DNA of 64,000 bases from Bosea sp. NBC_00550 (GCF_026020075.1 NZ_CP102772.1:3570501-3634500), one strand, 5' to 3'; positions 40,645-49,004 are shown, counted from the stretch's first letter. Program-made: numbers and translations. Notes: generated from the sequence alone by a model not told the origin.

Positions 40645-41276
40645 ACCGCATCCCATCGATAAGGGCGGCCCTGATCTGGGCCGTGGTCGCGGGCGCGATC
40701 GTCGTGTCGCTCGCCCTCGCTGCAACAAGCCCGCTGCTTGCATGGCGTGGGCCGATCTATGTCGTGGCCGGTTTTGCTGGCGTCGTGGCACTGGCGCTCG
40801 TTCTGCTGCAGCCTCTGCTCGCGGCCGGATACCTGCCTGGGCTCCCGGTCCCGCGCGGGCGTCGGGTGCATCGCTGGGTCGGCCCCGCGCTTGTCGGGGC
40901 GATCATCATTCACGTCGCCGGGCTGTGGCTGACCAGCCCGCCCGACGTCGTCGACGCGCTTCTCTTCAACTCGCCGACGCCTTTTTCGGCTTGGGGGGTC
41001 GTCGCCATGTGGGCCGCATTCGCCGCGGCGCTGCTCGCCGCGCTGCGCCGGCCCCTGCGCATCAGGCCGCGAGCCTGGCGTCTCGGCCATACCGGGCTCG
41101 TGGTGCTGGTCGTGCTCGGCGGGGTCGTCCACGCTCTGCTGATCGAGGGGACGATGGGGAGCGTCTCCAAGCTCGTGCTCTGCGCTCTCGTCGTCTCCGC
41201 CACCGCGGTCGCGCTGTTCGATCTTCGCGCCTGGATGTTGCTGACACGGCGAAAGCCGCAGGACCGGCGCCTATGA
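40641..41276 (+). CDS. Ferric-reductase-like/YedZ-type integral membrane protein
   Basis: 211 residues with a GTG start inside the stop of the previous gene. About six hydrophobic helices are visible. Histidines are placed in them as in b-type haem membrane proteins (VHRWVGPALVG, IIIHVAGLWL, GHTGLVVLVV, VVHALLIEG), resembling the ferric reductase/MsrQ (YedZ) transmembrane domain. Coupling to a Tat-exported partner suggests an electron-transfer pair that serves a periplasmic redox reaction. Haem binding is inferred from the histidine pattern only. Confidence 0.75.
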   Translation: MNRIPSIRAALIWAVVAGAIVVSLALAATSPLLAWRGPIYVVAGFAGVVALALVLLQPLLAAGYLPGLPVPRGRRVHRWVGPALVGAIIIHVAGLWLTSPPDVVDALLFNSPTPFSAWGVVAMWAAFAAALLAALRRPLRIRPRAWRLGHTGLVVLVVLGGVVHALLIEGTMGSVSKLVLCALVVSATAVALFDLRAWMLLTRRKPQDRRL

Positions 41277-41540
41277 TCCTCGCGGCTCCCAGCGAGCCCG
41301 CAGCGGGCTAACGGCCCTCCAGCCACCCCGTCGGACGCGTGCGCGGCAGCGCGAGGGGCCAAGGCGATGAGCGAAGAGCGTGACTGCCGCCGTGGGTTGG
41401 ACGCTCACAGCCGCGAATCGTTGATCGGATACGTCCGCTTTCCGGCATCGGCCGAATGTCGGCATTTGGCGCGCTACTGAAGTATTGACCTCGGCATCCG
41501 ACCTTGCTCAGTTGCCTGCTTCGACGAGATCAGAGCGGGT

Positions 41541-42440
41541 ATGGCCTTCGGCGTCTTCATCCATCGGCAGGATTCGATCTACGACGACAGCCCGGCTGAG
41601 CGGTATCAATTCCCGCGTCAATATCTCGGCCGCGCGCAGGTCTGCATCGGCGACTGGATCATCTACTATGAGCCGCGGAAGATCGCCGGGACGCGCGGCT
41701 ACTTCGCGGTGGCCAAGGTCCAGCAGGTGATTCCCGATCCGGTCGCACCGGGCATGTACATCGCCATCATCGAGCCGGGCAGTTATCTCGACTTCGCCAA
41801 TCCCGTCCCCTTCGCCGATGCTCAAGGCGTGATCGAGCGTGGCGTTCTAAATGAGGAAGGGCGCATTTCTGGTCGTGCTCAGTCGGCAGTGCGCCCGCTC
41901 TCGCCAGCGGACTTCGATCGAATCACCAGTCTCGGCTTGGAAGATCGGGCCTCGCTTTTGCCCCGGCTCGATGAGAATGTGGCGTCGGATGGCTTCGCAG
42001 AGGAACAGGTTCCGTTCGTGTTTGAACAGGATCGCGAACGGGCCAAGTTCCTTCCCTCGCGGATCGTCCGCGATCGCGTTTTCCGTCGCGTCGTTCTGCG
42101 TGCCTATGACGAACGCTGTTCGATCACTGGTCTCAAGCTAATCAATGGCGGCGGCCGAGCCGAGGTCGCTGCGGCTCACATCCGCCCCGTCGAGGCGAAG
42201 GGGCCGGATATCGTCAACAACGGCATTGCCTTGTCAGGCACCGCTCACTGGATGTTCGACCGCGGATTGATCAGCCTGTCCGACGAGCTCGATATCCTCA
42301 TCTCCCGACAGGCCAACGACGCTGACGGGATACGTAGCTTCATCAACAAGACGGGTCGAGCACTACCGCCACTGCGAGCTCATGACCGCCCGCACCCGCA
42401 TTTTCTGCATTGGCATCGGGAAAACTGCTTCAAACAGTAA
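41541..42440 (+). CDS. HNH endonuclease (restriction-like, two domains)
   Basis: 299 residues. The N-terminal ~110 residues form a YTH/EVE-like or PUA-like module (FGVFIHRQDSIYDD, GDWIIYYEPRKIAGTRGYFAVAKV). The C terminus is an HNH nuclease: AYDERCSITGL, then AAAHIRPVEAKG, NNGIALSGTAHWMFDRGLISL, matching the HNH_2 type in which a reader domain is fused to a nuclease. Such fusions occur in modification-dependent restriction, but no partner gene is present. It lies just inside the right end of the island; a decayed copy lies outside the left end. Confidence 0.82.
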   Translation: MAFGVFIHRQDSIYDDSPAERYQFPRQYLGRAQVCIGDWIIYYEPRKIAGTRGYFAVAKVQQVIPDPVAPGMYIAIIEPGSYLDFANPVPFADAQGVIERGVLNEEGRISGRAQSAVRPLSPADFDRITSLGLEDRASLLPRLDENVASDGFAEEQVPFVFEQDRERAKFLPSRIVRDRVFRRVVLRAYDERCSITGLKLINGGGRAEVAAAHIRPVEAKGPDIVNNGIALSGTAHWMFDRGLISLSDELDILISRQANDADGIRSFINKTGRALPPLRAHDRPHPHFLHWHRENCFKQ

Positions 42441-42490
42441 GGATTATCGGGCGCGCGCCGAGAGGTCCTGTGCGGCTCCGGATCGTACTT

Positions 42491-42507
42491 GTAACCGCCA
42501 TGTAACC
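42491..42507 (+). repeat. Paired GTAACC repeat, copy C (right end)
   Basis: GTAACC-GCCAT-GTAACC followed by ACGGGCTTTC, nearly identical in layout to copy A at 2524-2540. It lies between the HNH gene and the tRNA-Gly repeat. Probable recombinase arm site, inferred. Confidence 0.5.
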
Positions 42508-42552
42508 ACGGGCTTTCGGAGCCCTCTGGAAATGGCTCACGATGCGCAAGGC

Positions 42553-42587
42553 CCAAAAAGCAAAAAGCGCCGGAAGATCCGACGCTT
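42553..42587 (-). terminator. Rho-independent terminator of tRNA-Gly
   Basis: Read on the minus strand, a 10-bp stem (42578-42587 with 42565-42574, one mismatch) with loop TCT is followed by T5GCT5. It lies 28 bases after the tRNA 3' end. The same hairpin is present at the left junction. Confidence 0.75.
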
Positions 42588-42660
42588 GCATGCTTCTCAA
42601 GTCCTGAGATTGTCTGGAGCGGGCGAAGGGATTCGAACCCTCGACCCCAACCTTGGCAAG
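42553..42660. repeat. Right copy of 108-bp direct repeat (attachment-site duplication)
   Basis: Same sequence as 2585-2692 with two substitutions. Here it forms part of an intact tRNA-Gly gene, so this is the side at which the tRNA was restored. The matching block begins 9 bases before the terminator T-run complement and ends in the anticodon loop. Confidence 0.85.
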
Positions 42661-42689
42661 GTTGTGCTCTACCCCTGAGCTACACCCGC
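42615..42689 (-). tRNA. tRNA-Gly, anticodon GCC
   Basis: The cloverleaf can be drawn: acceptor GCGGGTG with CGCCCGC, D arm GCTC/GAGC, anticodon stem CAACC/GGTTG with loop TTGCCAA (anticodon GCC), T arm with GGTTCGAATCC, discriminator T and an encoded CCA. The terminator at 42553-42587 follows. It is the target of the island insertion and also the first conserved element of the right flank. Confidence 0.96.
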
Positions 42690-42946
42690 ATCCGAGACAG
42701 TCGCGCCGTGCGGCGCGGTCGGGTTATTGCCCCAAAGCGCGCCGGAGTGCAAGCGCCTGTCGAAAGTTTTTTGCCGGCCGTTGATGAAACCGCGCCCTCG
42801 GCGGCACCTTGCCGCCGGCTTTGCGGGAAGCTAGGCATCGGGGGTGGCATGCACGTGGGTCCGATCAGCCGATCGGGGCCGGGCATCGCGCCATGCCGAC
42901 CGGCCCCGCCGTTTGCCGCCCCTCCGCGATCATCGACCGTCTCGCC

Positions 42947-43471
42947 ATGAACACCCCCGTGACCCCCGAAGCGCTCTGCGATCATCTCACCGCGCAGGGT
43001 ATCGCCTTCCATCGCATCGATCATCCGGCGGTCTTCACCGTCGCCGAATCGACAGCCCATCGCGAGCCGCTGCAGGGGCTGCACACCAAGAACCTCTTTC
43101 TGAAGGACAAGAAGGGCCGGCTGTTCCTCGTCTCCGCCGAAGCCGACGCGCGGATCGACCTCAAGCGCCTGCACGAGCGCATCGGGGCCAGCGGCAGGCT
43201 GTCCTTCGGCTCGGCCGAGCTGCTGATGGAAAGGCTCGGCGTGACGCCGGGCTCCGTCACCGCCTTCGCCGTCATCAATGATCGGGAGAAGGCCGTGACC
43301 ATGGTCCTCGACGCCAATCTGGCGACGGGCGAGGACGTCAATTTCCACCCGCTGATCAACACCGCGACGCTGCGGGTCAGCCGCGACGATCTCCTCGCCT
43401 TCTTCCGGGGGACCGGCCATGAGCCGCTGATCGTCGATTTGCCGGTCCCGCCCGATGGACAGAACGGCTGA
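42947..43471 (+). CDS. YbaK/ProXp family aminoacyl-tRNA deacylase
   Basis: 174 residues. The YbaK/PrdX fold is visible: FHRIDHPAVFTVAES at the N terminus, KNLFLKDKKGRLFLV, then the conserved FGSAELLMERLGVTPGSVTAFAVIND and FHPLINTATLRVS. These proteins hydrolyse mischarged tRNA (Ala-tRNA-Pro or similar) in trans; ProXp-ala is the best guess. The start was placed at the ATG at 42947 because the longer frame begins in unrelated sequence. It is the first protein gene right of the island and looks like core genome. Confidence 0.88.
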   Translation: MNTPVTPEALCDHLTAQGIAFHRIDHPAVFTVAESTAHREPLQGLHTKNLFLKDKKGRLFLVSAEADARIDLKRLHERIGASGRLSFGSAELLMERLGVTPGSVTAFAVINDREKAVTMVLDANLATGEDVNFHPLINTATLRVSRDDLLAFFRGTGHEPLIVDLPVPPDGQNG

Positions 43472-43550
43472 AGCATCCCATCTATGACGCGACTGCGCCG
43501 GCGGCCACATGGCACGCGGGCGCCACAGCGAGCATCACGAAGGACGACCC

Positions 43551-44450
43551 ATGCTGGTCAATGGCGAGGCAGCCGGGCAACCCGGCCTGATCAAGGACAC
43601 CACGACGCAGGGGTTCCGCGACGACGTGGTGGCTGAATCGATGAAGCAGCCGGTGCTGGTCGATTTCTGGGCGCCCTGGTGCGGCCCGTGCAAGCAGCTC
43701 ACGCCGGTCATCGAGAAGGTGGTCAAGGCGGCCGGCGGCAAGGTCAAGCTCGTCAAGATGAACATCGACGATCACCCGCAGATTCCCGGCCAGCTCGACA
43801 TCCAGTCGATTCCGGCCGTCATCGCCTTCAAGCAGGGCCAGCCGATCGACGGCTTCATGGGCGCCCAGCCGGAAAGCCAGGTGAAGGCCTTCATCGAGCG
43901 CCTGGTCGGGCCGATGGGGCCGGGCGCCACCGAGGAGCTGATCGCAGAGGCGCAGGCCGCCGCCGAGGCGGGCGACGCAGCTGGCGCCAGCGAGCTCTAT
44001 GCTGGCGTGCTCCAGCTGGAGCCCGAAAATCTCGCCGCCATCGCTGGGCTGGCGCGGCTGCATCTCGACACCGGCGATATCGAGGGCGCCAAGGGCATTC
44101 TCGCCATGGTGCCGGAGGACAAGGCCGGCGATCCGACGATCGCGGCCGTGCGCGCCGCGATCGACCTGGCCGAGCAGGCCGCCTCGCTCGGCGACACCGC
44201 CGAACTGGAAGCGAAGGTCGCCGCCGACCCGAAGGATCATCAGGCCCGCTTTGATCTCGCGCTGGCGCTCAATGCCCGCGACCGGCGCGACGAGGCGGTC
44301 GACCATCTGATCGCCATCATCAGGGCCGACAGGAATTGGAACGACGACGGCGCGCGCAAGCAGCTCCTGCAGTTCTTCGAGGCCTGGGGCCCGATGGACG
44401 AGGCGAGCGTGGCCGGCCGCCGCAAGCTGTCGACCCTGTTGTTCTCCTGA
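43551..44450 (+). CDS. cnoX: Thioredoxin-TPR protein (CnoX/YbbN type)
   Basis: 299 residues. The N-terminal thioredoxin domain has the active site WC44GPC47, unlike enterobacterial CnoX which lost it, and SIPAVIAFKQGQPIDGFMGA. The remaining ~170 residues are TPR-like helices (AGLARLHLDTGDIEGAKGIL). In alphaproteobacteria this chaperedoxin protects proteins from over-oxidation and passes them to GroEL. GAAGGA precedes the ATG at 43551. It is followed after 23 bases by the LON-domain gene, a pairing commonly conserved in this class. Confidence 0.9.
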   Translation: MLVNGEAAGQPGLIKDTTTQGFRDDVVAESMKQPVLVDFWAPWCGPCKQLTPVIEKVVKAAGGKVKLVKMNIDDHPQIPGQLDIQSIPAVIAFKQGQPIDGFMGAQPESQVKAFIERLVGPMGPGATEELIAEAQAAAEAGDAAGASELYAGVLQLEPENLAAIAGLARLHLDTGDIEGAKGILAMVPEDKAGDPTIAAVRAAIDLAEQAASLGDTAELEAKVAADPKDHQARFDLALALNARDRRDEAVDHLIAIIRADRNWNDDGARKQLLQFFEAWGPMDEASVAGRRKLSTLLFS

Positions 44451-44473
44451 CCACCGAGAGGACGGAAGCGCTG

Positions 44474-45145
44474 ATGGGCATGAACGCCGTCTATGGAAGC
44501 GCCAAGGATTGCCCTGAGGTGATCCCGCTCTTCCCCTTGAGCGGCGCCCTGCTCCTGCCGCGCGGCCAGATGCCGCTCAACATCTTCGAGCCGCGCTATC
44601 TCGCCATGATCGACGACGCGCTGAAGGCCGAGCGCGTCATCGGCATGATCCAGCCCGAGCCGGAAACCGGCCGCCAGCCGGAGATCCCGCCGCTGCTGAA
44701 GGTCGGCTGCCTCGGGCGCATCACCCAGTTCTCGGAGACCGGCGATGGCCGCTACATCGTCACCCTGACCGGGATCAGCCGGTTTCGGCTGCTCGATGAG
44801 CTTTCGGCGATGACGGCCTATCGGCAGGCCCGGGTCGATTACGAGGTCTTCGCGACGGATTTCGTCGCCCGCACCGGCGAGGATGAGGTCGACCGCAAGG
44901 GCCTGCTCAAGGCGCTCCGCGACTTCGCCAAGGCCAACGATCTCAAGATCGACTGGAAGGGCGTCAACGAGGCGCCCAACGAGGCTCTGGTCAACGCGCT
45001 CTCGATGATGTGCCCGTTCGGGCCGCGCGAGAAGCAGGCCCTGCTGGAGGCGCAGACGCTGAAGGATCGCGCCGAGGTTCTGGTCGCGATCACCGAGATC
45101 GAGCTCGCCCGCGGTGGCGGCGATCCGGATACGACGCTCCAGTGA
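44474..45145 (+). CDS. LON N-terminal (substrate-binding) domain protein
   Basis: 223 residues consisting only of the Lon substrate-binding domain, without the ATPase or protease parts. IPLFPLSGALLLPRGQMPLNIFEPRYLAM at the start (in two blocks), then VGCLGRITQFSETGDGRYIV and GISRFRLL are typical. In this family it is a stand-alone protein of unknown role, presumably binding peptides or proteins. The start at 44474 was preferred over the longer frame, which overlaps the thioredoxin gene. The MFS gene starts within its stop codon. Confidence 0.9.
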   Translation: MGMNAVYGSAKDCPEVIPLFPLSGALLLPRGQMPLNIFEPRYLAMIDDALKAERVIGMIQPEPETGRQPEIPPLLKVGCLGRITQFSETGDGRYIVTLTGISRFRLLDELSAMTAYRQARVDYEVFATDFVARTGEDEVDRKGLLKALRDFAKANDLKIDWKGVNEAPNEALVNALSMMCPFGPREKQALLEAQTLKDRAEVLVAITEIELARGGGDPDTTLQ

Positions 45146-46545
45146 ATTCCGCCGCTCCCGCCATTGCGCCGGCGGCCCCATCCGCCGGCTATCCGCCGCG
45201 CCGTGCGGTCACGGCCTGGCTGTTCTTCGATTGGGCGGCGCAGCCCTTCTTCACGCTGATCACCACCTTCGTCTTCGCCCCCTTCTTCGCCTCGGCGCTG
45301 GCGCGGGACGCGACCGAGGGCCAGGCGCTCTGGGGCTACGCCACAGGCTTCGCGGGCTTGTGCATCGCGCTGCTCTCGCCGCTGCTCGGGGGCATCGCCG
45401 ACCGGACGGGGCCGCGCAAGCCATGGATCGCCGCGTTCGGAGCATTGCTCGTCATCGGCTCGGGGCTGCTCTGGTTTTCCGTGCCGGGTTCCAAGCTGGC
45501 CGTGCCTATCGCACTGGCCGGCTTCATCATCGCGACGATCGGCGCCGAATTCGCCACCACCTTCAACAACGCCATGATGACGCGGCTCGTGCCGCCCGAG
45601 CGGCTCGGCTGGCTCTCTGGCACCGGCTGGGCGATCGGCTATCTCGGCGGACTGCTCTCGCTGGCGATCACGCTGGGCCTGCTGGCGGCCGACCCGCAGA
45701 CCGGCAGGACGCTGGCGGGCATCGCGCCGATCTTCGGGCTCGATGCCGCCGCACGCGAGGGCGACCGCTTCTCCGGCCCGCTCACGGCGCTCTGGTTCAT
45801 CGTCTTCGTGACGCCGATGTTCCTGTTCACGCCGGATTCGGCCCCGACCGGCATGCGCCTCGCCGAGGCTGCCAAGGGCGGCGTCGGGCGGCTGAAGGAC
45901 ACGCTGGCCGAATTGCCGAAGCTGCCGTCGCTCGGCCGCTTCCTGCTCGCCAACATGATCTATCAGGATGCGCTGGTCGCGCTCTTCGCCTTCGGCGGCA
46001 TCTATGCGGCCGGCGTCTTCGGCTGGCAGACCATCGAGCTCGGCGTCTTCGGCATCCTGCTCACCGTCACCGGCACGCTCGGCGCCTGGCTCGGCGGCAA
46101 GCTCGACGATGCCATCGGCGGCAAGCCGGTGGTGCTCGGCTCGATCGCCGCCCTGCTCTTCGCCTGCCTCGGCATCCTCTCGCTCGGTGCCGACCATGTG
46201 TTCTTCTTAATCCCCGCGACGCCGGCCACACCCGGCGACGGGCTGTTCGCCTCGCTGCCGGAGCGGGTCTATCTCGGGCTCGGCCTTCTGATCGGCCTCG
46301 TCGCCGGCCCGTTGCAGGCGGCCTCGCGCAGCCTGATGGCGCGGCTGGCGCCGGAGGGACGCATCGGCGAGTTCTTCGGGCTGTTCGCCCTGTCGGGGAA
46401 GGTGACGTCCTTCATGGGCCCGACGCTGGTCGCGCTGGCGACGACCGCTTTCGCCAGCCAACGCGCGGGGCTCGCGGTGCTGATCGTCTTCTTCCTGGCC
46501 GGGGCGTGGCTGCTGGCGGGCGTGAAGGTCGTCCGCCGGATGTAG
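45142..46545 (+). CDS. MFS transporter, UMF1/Atg22 type
   Basis: 467 residues with a GTG start that overlaps the previous stop (GTGA). About 12 membrane helices. The loop-2 motif is GGIADRTGPRKPW, and the N-terminal VTAWLFFDWAAQPFFTLI plus FVTPMFLFTPDS is typical of the UMF1 branch of bacterial exporters (a family related to vacuolar amino-acid effluxer Atg22). It probably exports amino acids or small metabolites. Other start sites fall in unrelated sequence. A hairpin separates it from the convergent hss gene. Confidence 0.88.
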   Translation: MNSAAPAIAPAAPSAGYPPRRAVTAWLFFDWAAQPFFTLITTFVFAPFFASALARDATEGQALWGYATGFAGLCIALLSPLLGGIADRTGPRKPWIAAFGALLVIGSGLLWFSVPGSKLAVPIALAGFIIATIGAEFATTFNNAMMTRLVPPERLGWLSGTGWAIGYLGGLLSLAITLGLLAADPQTGRTLAGIAPIFGLDAAAREGDRFSGPLTALWFIVFVTPMFLFTPDSAPTGMRLAEAAKGGVGRLKDTLAELPKLPSLGRFLLANMIYQDALVALFAFGGIYAAGVFGWQTIELGVFGILLTVTGTLGAWLGGKLDDAIGGKPVVLGSIAALLFACLGILSLGADHVFFLIPATPATPGDGLFASLPERVYLGLGLLIGLVAGPLQAASRSLMARLAPEGRIGEFFGLFALSGKVTSFMGPTLVALATTAFASQRAGLAVLIVFFLAGAWLLAGVKVVRRM

Positions 46546-46548
46546 CGT

Positions 46549-46599
46549 GTCACCCCGCACGCGCCGCGGCATTGCATGCCGCAGCGCGCACGGGATGAC
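46549..46599. terminator. Hairpin between convergent MFS and hss genes
   Basis: A 12-bp stem (46561-46572 with 46576-46587, one mismatch) with a 3-base loop, extended by partly complementary 12-base outer arms. It starts 3 bases after the MFS stop and ends before the hss stop. Probably serves both genes; the outer arms resemble the GTCAT-CCCG repeats of this order. Confidence 0.55.
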
Positions 46600-46607
46600 G
46601 CCCTCGT

Positions 46608-48044
46608 TCACCGCACCAGAATGTTCCGGAACTGCCAGGGATCGCTGGTGTCGATGTCTTCCGGGAACAGCCCCGGGCGACCGTCGAGCGGCGTCCAGTC
46701 GGTGTAGTAGCCCTTCACCGGCCCGAGATAGGGCTGCTGGATTTCGAGGCAGCGGTTGAAGTCGATCTCCTCGACCTCGACGATGCCGGCGCGCGGGTTC
46801 TCCAGCGCCCAGACCATGCCGGCGAGCACGGAAGACGTCACCTGCAGGCCGGTCGCGCTCTGATAGGGCGCGAGCTGGCGCGCTTCCTCGATCGAGAGCT
46901 GCGAGCCGTACCAGTAGGCGCCCTTCTCGTGGCCGTAGAGCAGCACGCCGAGCTCGTCGATGCCGTCGACGATCTCGCCCTCCTCGAGGATGTGATGCTC
47001 GCTTTGCGGGCGGCCGACATTGCCGAACATCTCGTGCAGCGAAAGCACCGCATCGTTCGTCGGATGATAGGCGTAGTGGCACGTCGGGCGGTAGACCGCC
47101 TTGCCGCTCTCGTCGCGCACGGTGAAATAGTCGGCCAGCGAGATCGACTCGTTATGCGTCACCAGGAAGCCGTATTGGGGCCCCGGCGTCGGGCACCAGC
47201 TGCGCACCTTGGTCTCGGCGCCGGCCTGCATCAGATAGATCGCGGCCTGCGAGCCCACCTCATGCGTATGGGCATTCGCCGGCATCCAGCGCTCATGCGT
47301 GCCCCAGCCGAGCTCGGCAGGCTGCACGGCTTCGGCGATGAAGCCCTCGACCGACCAGGTGTTGACGAAGACGCCCGGCGGCTTGGGGTTGCGCGAGCGC
47401 TGCGTGTCCCGCTCGGCGATATGGATGCCCTTGACGCCGACGCGCTGCATCAGCCCCGCCCATTCGGCGCGGGTGGTCGGCTCCGGCGCGTTGAGGCGCA
47501 TCTCGCCGGCGATGTTCATCAGCGCCTGCTTCACCAGCCAGGAGGCCATGCCGGGATTGGCGCCGCAGCAGGAGATGGCCGTGGGCGATCCCGGCGCGAG
47601 GGCGCGCTTGGCCGCCAGCGTCATCTCGCGCAGCGCGTAGTTCGAACGCTCGGCCGCGCCCTTGCTGTCGTCGAAATAGAAGCCGAGCCAGGGCTCGTTG
47701 ACCGTGTCGATATAGAGGGCACCGAGGCTGGAGACGAATTCCATCAGGTCGCGCGAGCCGGTGTCGCAGGACAGGTTCACGCAGAAGCCCTGCCCGCCGC
47801 CGGCGGTCAGCAACGGCTCGAGGATGTCCTTGTAGTTTGCCGGCGTCAGCGCTTCCTGGACGAAGCGGATGCCGCGTTCGTCGAGCAGGTGGCGATTGGA
47901 ATCATCTGGAGCAATGACGACGAAGCGGCTCTTGTCGAACTTGAAGTGCCGTTCGAGCAGCGGCAGCGTACCGCGGCCGATCGAGCCGAAACCGATCATC
48001 ACGATCGGGCCGGTGATCTCGCCGTAGACGGGCCAATTCGTCAT
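46608..48044 (-). CDS. hss: Homospermidine synthase
   Basis: 478 residues, full length. The NAD(P) motif VMIGFGSIGRGTLPLLERHF is at the N terminus. CCGANPGMASWLVKQALMN, MQRVGVKGIHIAERDTQ and GYYTDWTPLDGRPGLFPEDI are conserved blocks. It makes homospermidine from two putrescines (or putrescine and spermidine) using NAD as prosthetic group. Ornithine decarboxylase is encoded about 1 kb upstream on the same strand, so the pathway ornithine to putrescine to homospermidine is complete here. A single acetyltransferase gene lies between. Confidence 0.95.
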   Translation of the reverse strand: MTNWPVYGEITGPIVMIGFGSIGRGTLPLLERHFKFDKSRFVVIAPDDSNRHLLDERGIRFVQEALTPANYKDILEPLLTAGGGQGFCVNLSCDTGSRDLMEFVSSLGALYIDTVNEPWLGFYFDDSKGAAERSNYALREMTLAAKRALAPGSPTAISCCGANPGMASWLVKQALMNIAGEMRLNAPEPTTRAEWAGLMQRVGVKGIHIAERDTQRSRNPKPPGVFVNTWSVEGFIAEAVQPAELGWGTHERWMPANAHTHEVGSQAAIYLMQAGAETKVRSWCPTPGPQYGFLVTHNESISLADYFTVRDESGKAVYRPTCHYAYHPTNDAVLSLHEMFGNVGRPQSEHHILEEGEIVDGIDELGVLLYGHEKGAYWYGSQLSIEEARQLAPYQSATGLQVTSSVLAGMVWALENPRAGIVEVEEIDFNRCLEIQQPYLGPVKGYYTDWTPLDGRPGLFPEDIDTSDPWQFRNILVR

Positions 48045-48189
48045 TCTCTGTAACTCCTGGGTTCGTGGGGAAAGCGGTAAAAAGGGTCGTATGGGCGCAA
48101 AATCGCGCCGTCAATCGCCGCGGCGCTCTCCACGCGGCCATCGCATGGAAAGCGCCGGGCGATGACGGCGCGATGACGGGTCGTGAATG

Positions 48190-48726
48190 TCAGGCGGCCT
48201 GCGCCACCTCCGCCGCCTCGGCGGCGGCCGGGATCGGCGCGCCGGCGGCGGCCAGCACGCCCTCAGCGCCGTCGAGCGCGCCATCGCGCAGCTCGATGGC
48301 GAGGAAGCGCTCGCGCTCGACCGGGCCGGGCATGGCGAGATCGCGCGTCAACGCCGGATCGAAACCGAAGCGGGCATAGTAAGGCGCATCGCCGACGAGG
48401 ATGACGGCGCCATGGCCGCGGCAGGCGGCGCGCCAGAGCGCCTCGCGGATCATCGCCTTGCCGAGTCCCTCGCCCTGCAACTCGGGCTTGACCGCCAGCG
48501 GGCCGAGCAGCAGCGCGGGCACCCCGTTTGCCTCGACATGCCAGAGACGAACCGTCGCCAGCACGTCGCCGTCACGCTCGGCCGTGAGCGCCAGGCCTTC
48601 GGCCGGGATCCGGCCCTCGCGCAGGCGCTCGCTCGACTTCGCGGTGCGGCGCTCGCCGAGGCAACGGTCGAGCAGCGCCTCGCGGGCGGGGATATCGGTG
48701 GCGATCTCGTCGCGGATCGTGATCAT
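48190..48726 (-). CDS. GNAT family N-acetyltransferase
   Basis: 178 residues from the ATG at 48726. The acetyl-CoA binding stretch is LLGPLAVKPELQGEGLGKAMIREAL (about residues 71-95), and GHGAVILVGDAPYYARFGFDP is typical of the YhbS-type branch. The C terminus is Ala/Glu-rich low complexity. It transfers acetyl to a small amine; polyamine acetylation is suggested by its place between hss and odc, but this is context only. The 278-base gap to odc contains a hairpin. Confidence 0.88.
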   Translation of the reverse strand: MITIRDEIATDIPAREALLDRCLGERRTAKSSERLREGRIPAEGLALTAERDGDVLATVRLWHVEANGVPALLLGPLAVKPELQGEGLGKAMIREALWRAACRGHGAVILVGDAPYYARFGFDPALTRDLAMPGPVERERFLAIELRDGALDGAEGVLAAAGAPIPAAAEAAEVAQAA

Positions 48727-48978
48727 GACGTACCTCCTGCCGGAGCGTTCGCCTCGCGCTTTCCGCCGGCCGGAACGGCCGGCGATCAGAATTCGCGCAA
48801 GAAACCGACGAACCTTCCCGGCGCCGCGCAAGCGCGGCCACAAGCGGATGGTGTGGAAGGGGGTCCGGCGGGAGCCACGCCCGCATGCTCCATTCTTGGA
48901 GATGCGCACGCTCCGCCCGGATTTCGCCGGGCAGCCTGCCGAATTCTGGCAGGGCGCTTCGCCGGACCCGATGGGTTG

Positions 48979-49000
48979 GGAAGGGGCTCTCGCCCCTTCC
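48979..49000 (-). terminator. Hairpin after the odc gene
   Basis: A perfect 9-bp GC-rich stem with a 4-base loop (GGAAGGGGC, GAGA, GCCCCTTCC on the minus strand) just after the odc stop. There is no T-run, so it may stabilise mRNA or act with Rho rather than terminate on its own. Confidence 0.45.
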
Positions 49001-49004
49001 GACG

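Noticed and set aside
46929..48053. 374-codon plus-strand frame opposite hss
   Set aside because: The antisense of a highly conserved enzyme; sequence is low-complexity His/Arg/Ala-rich.
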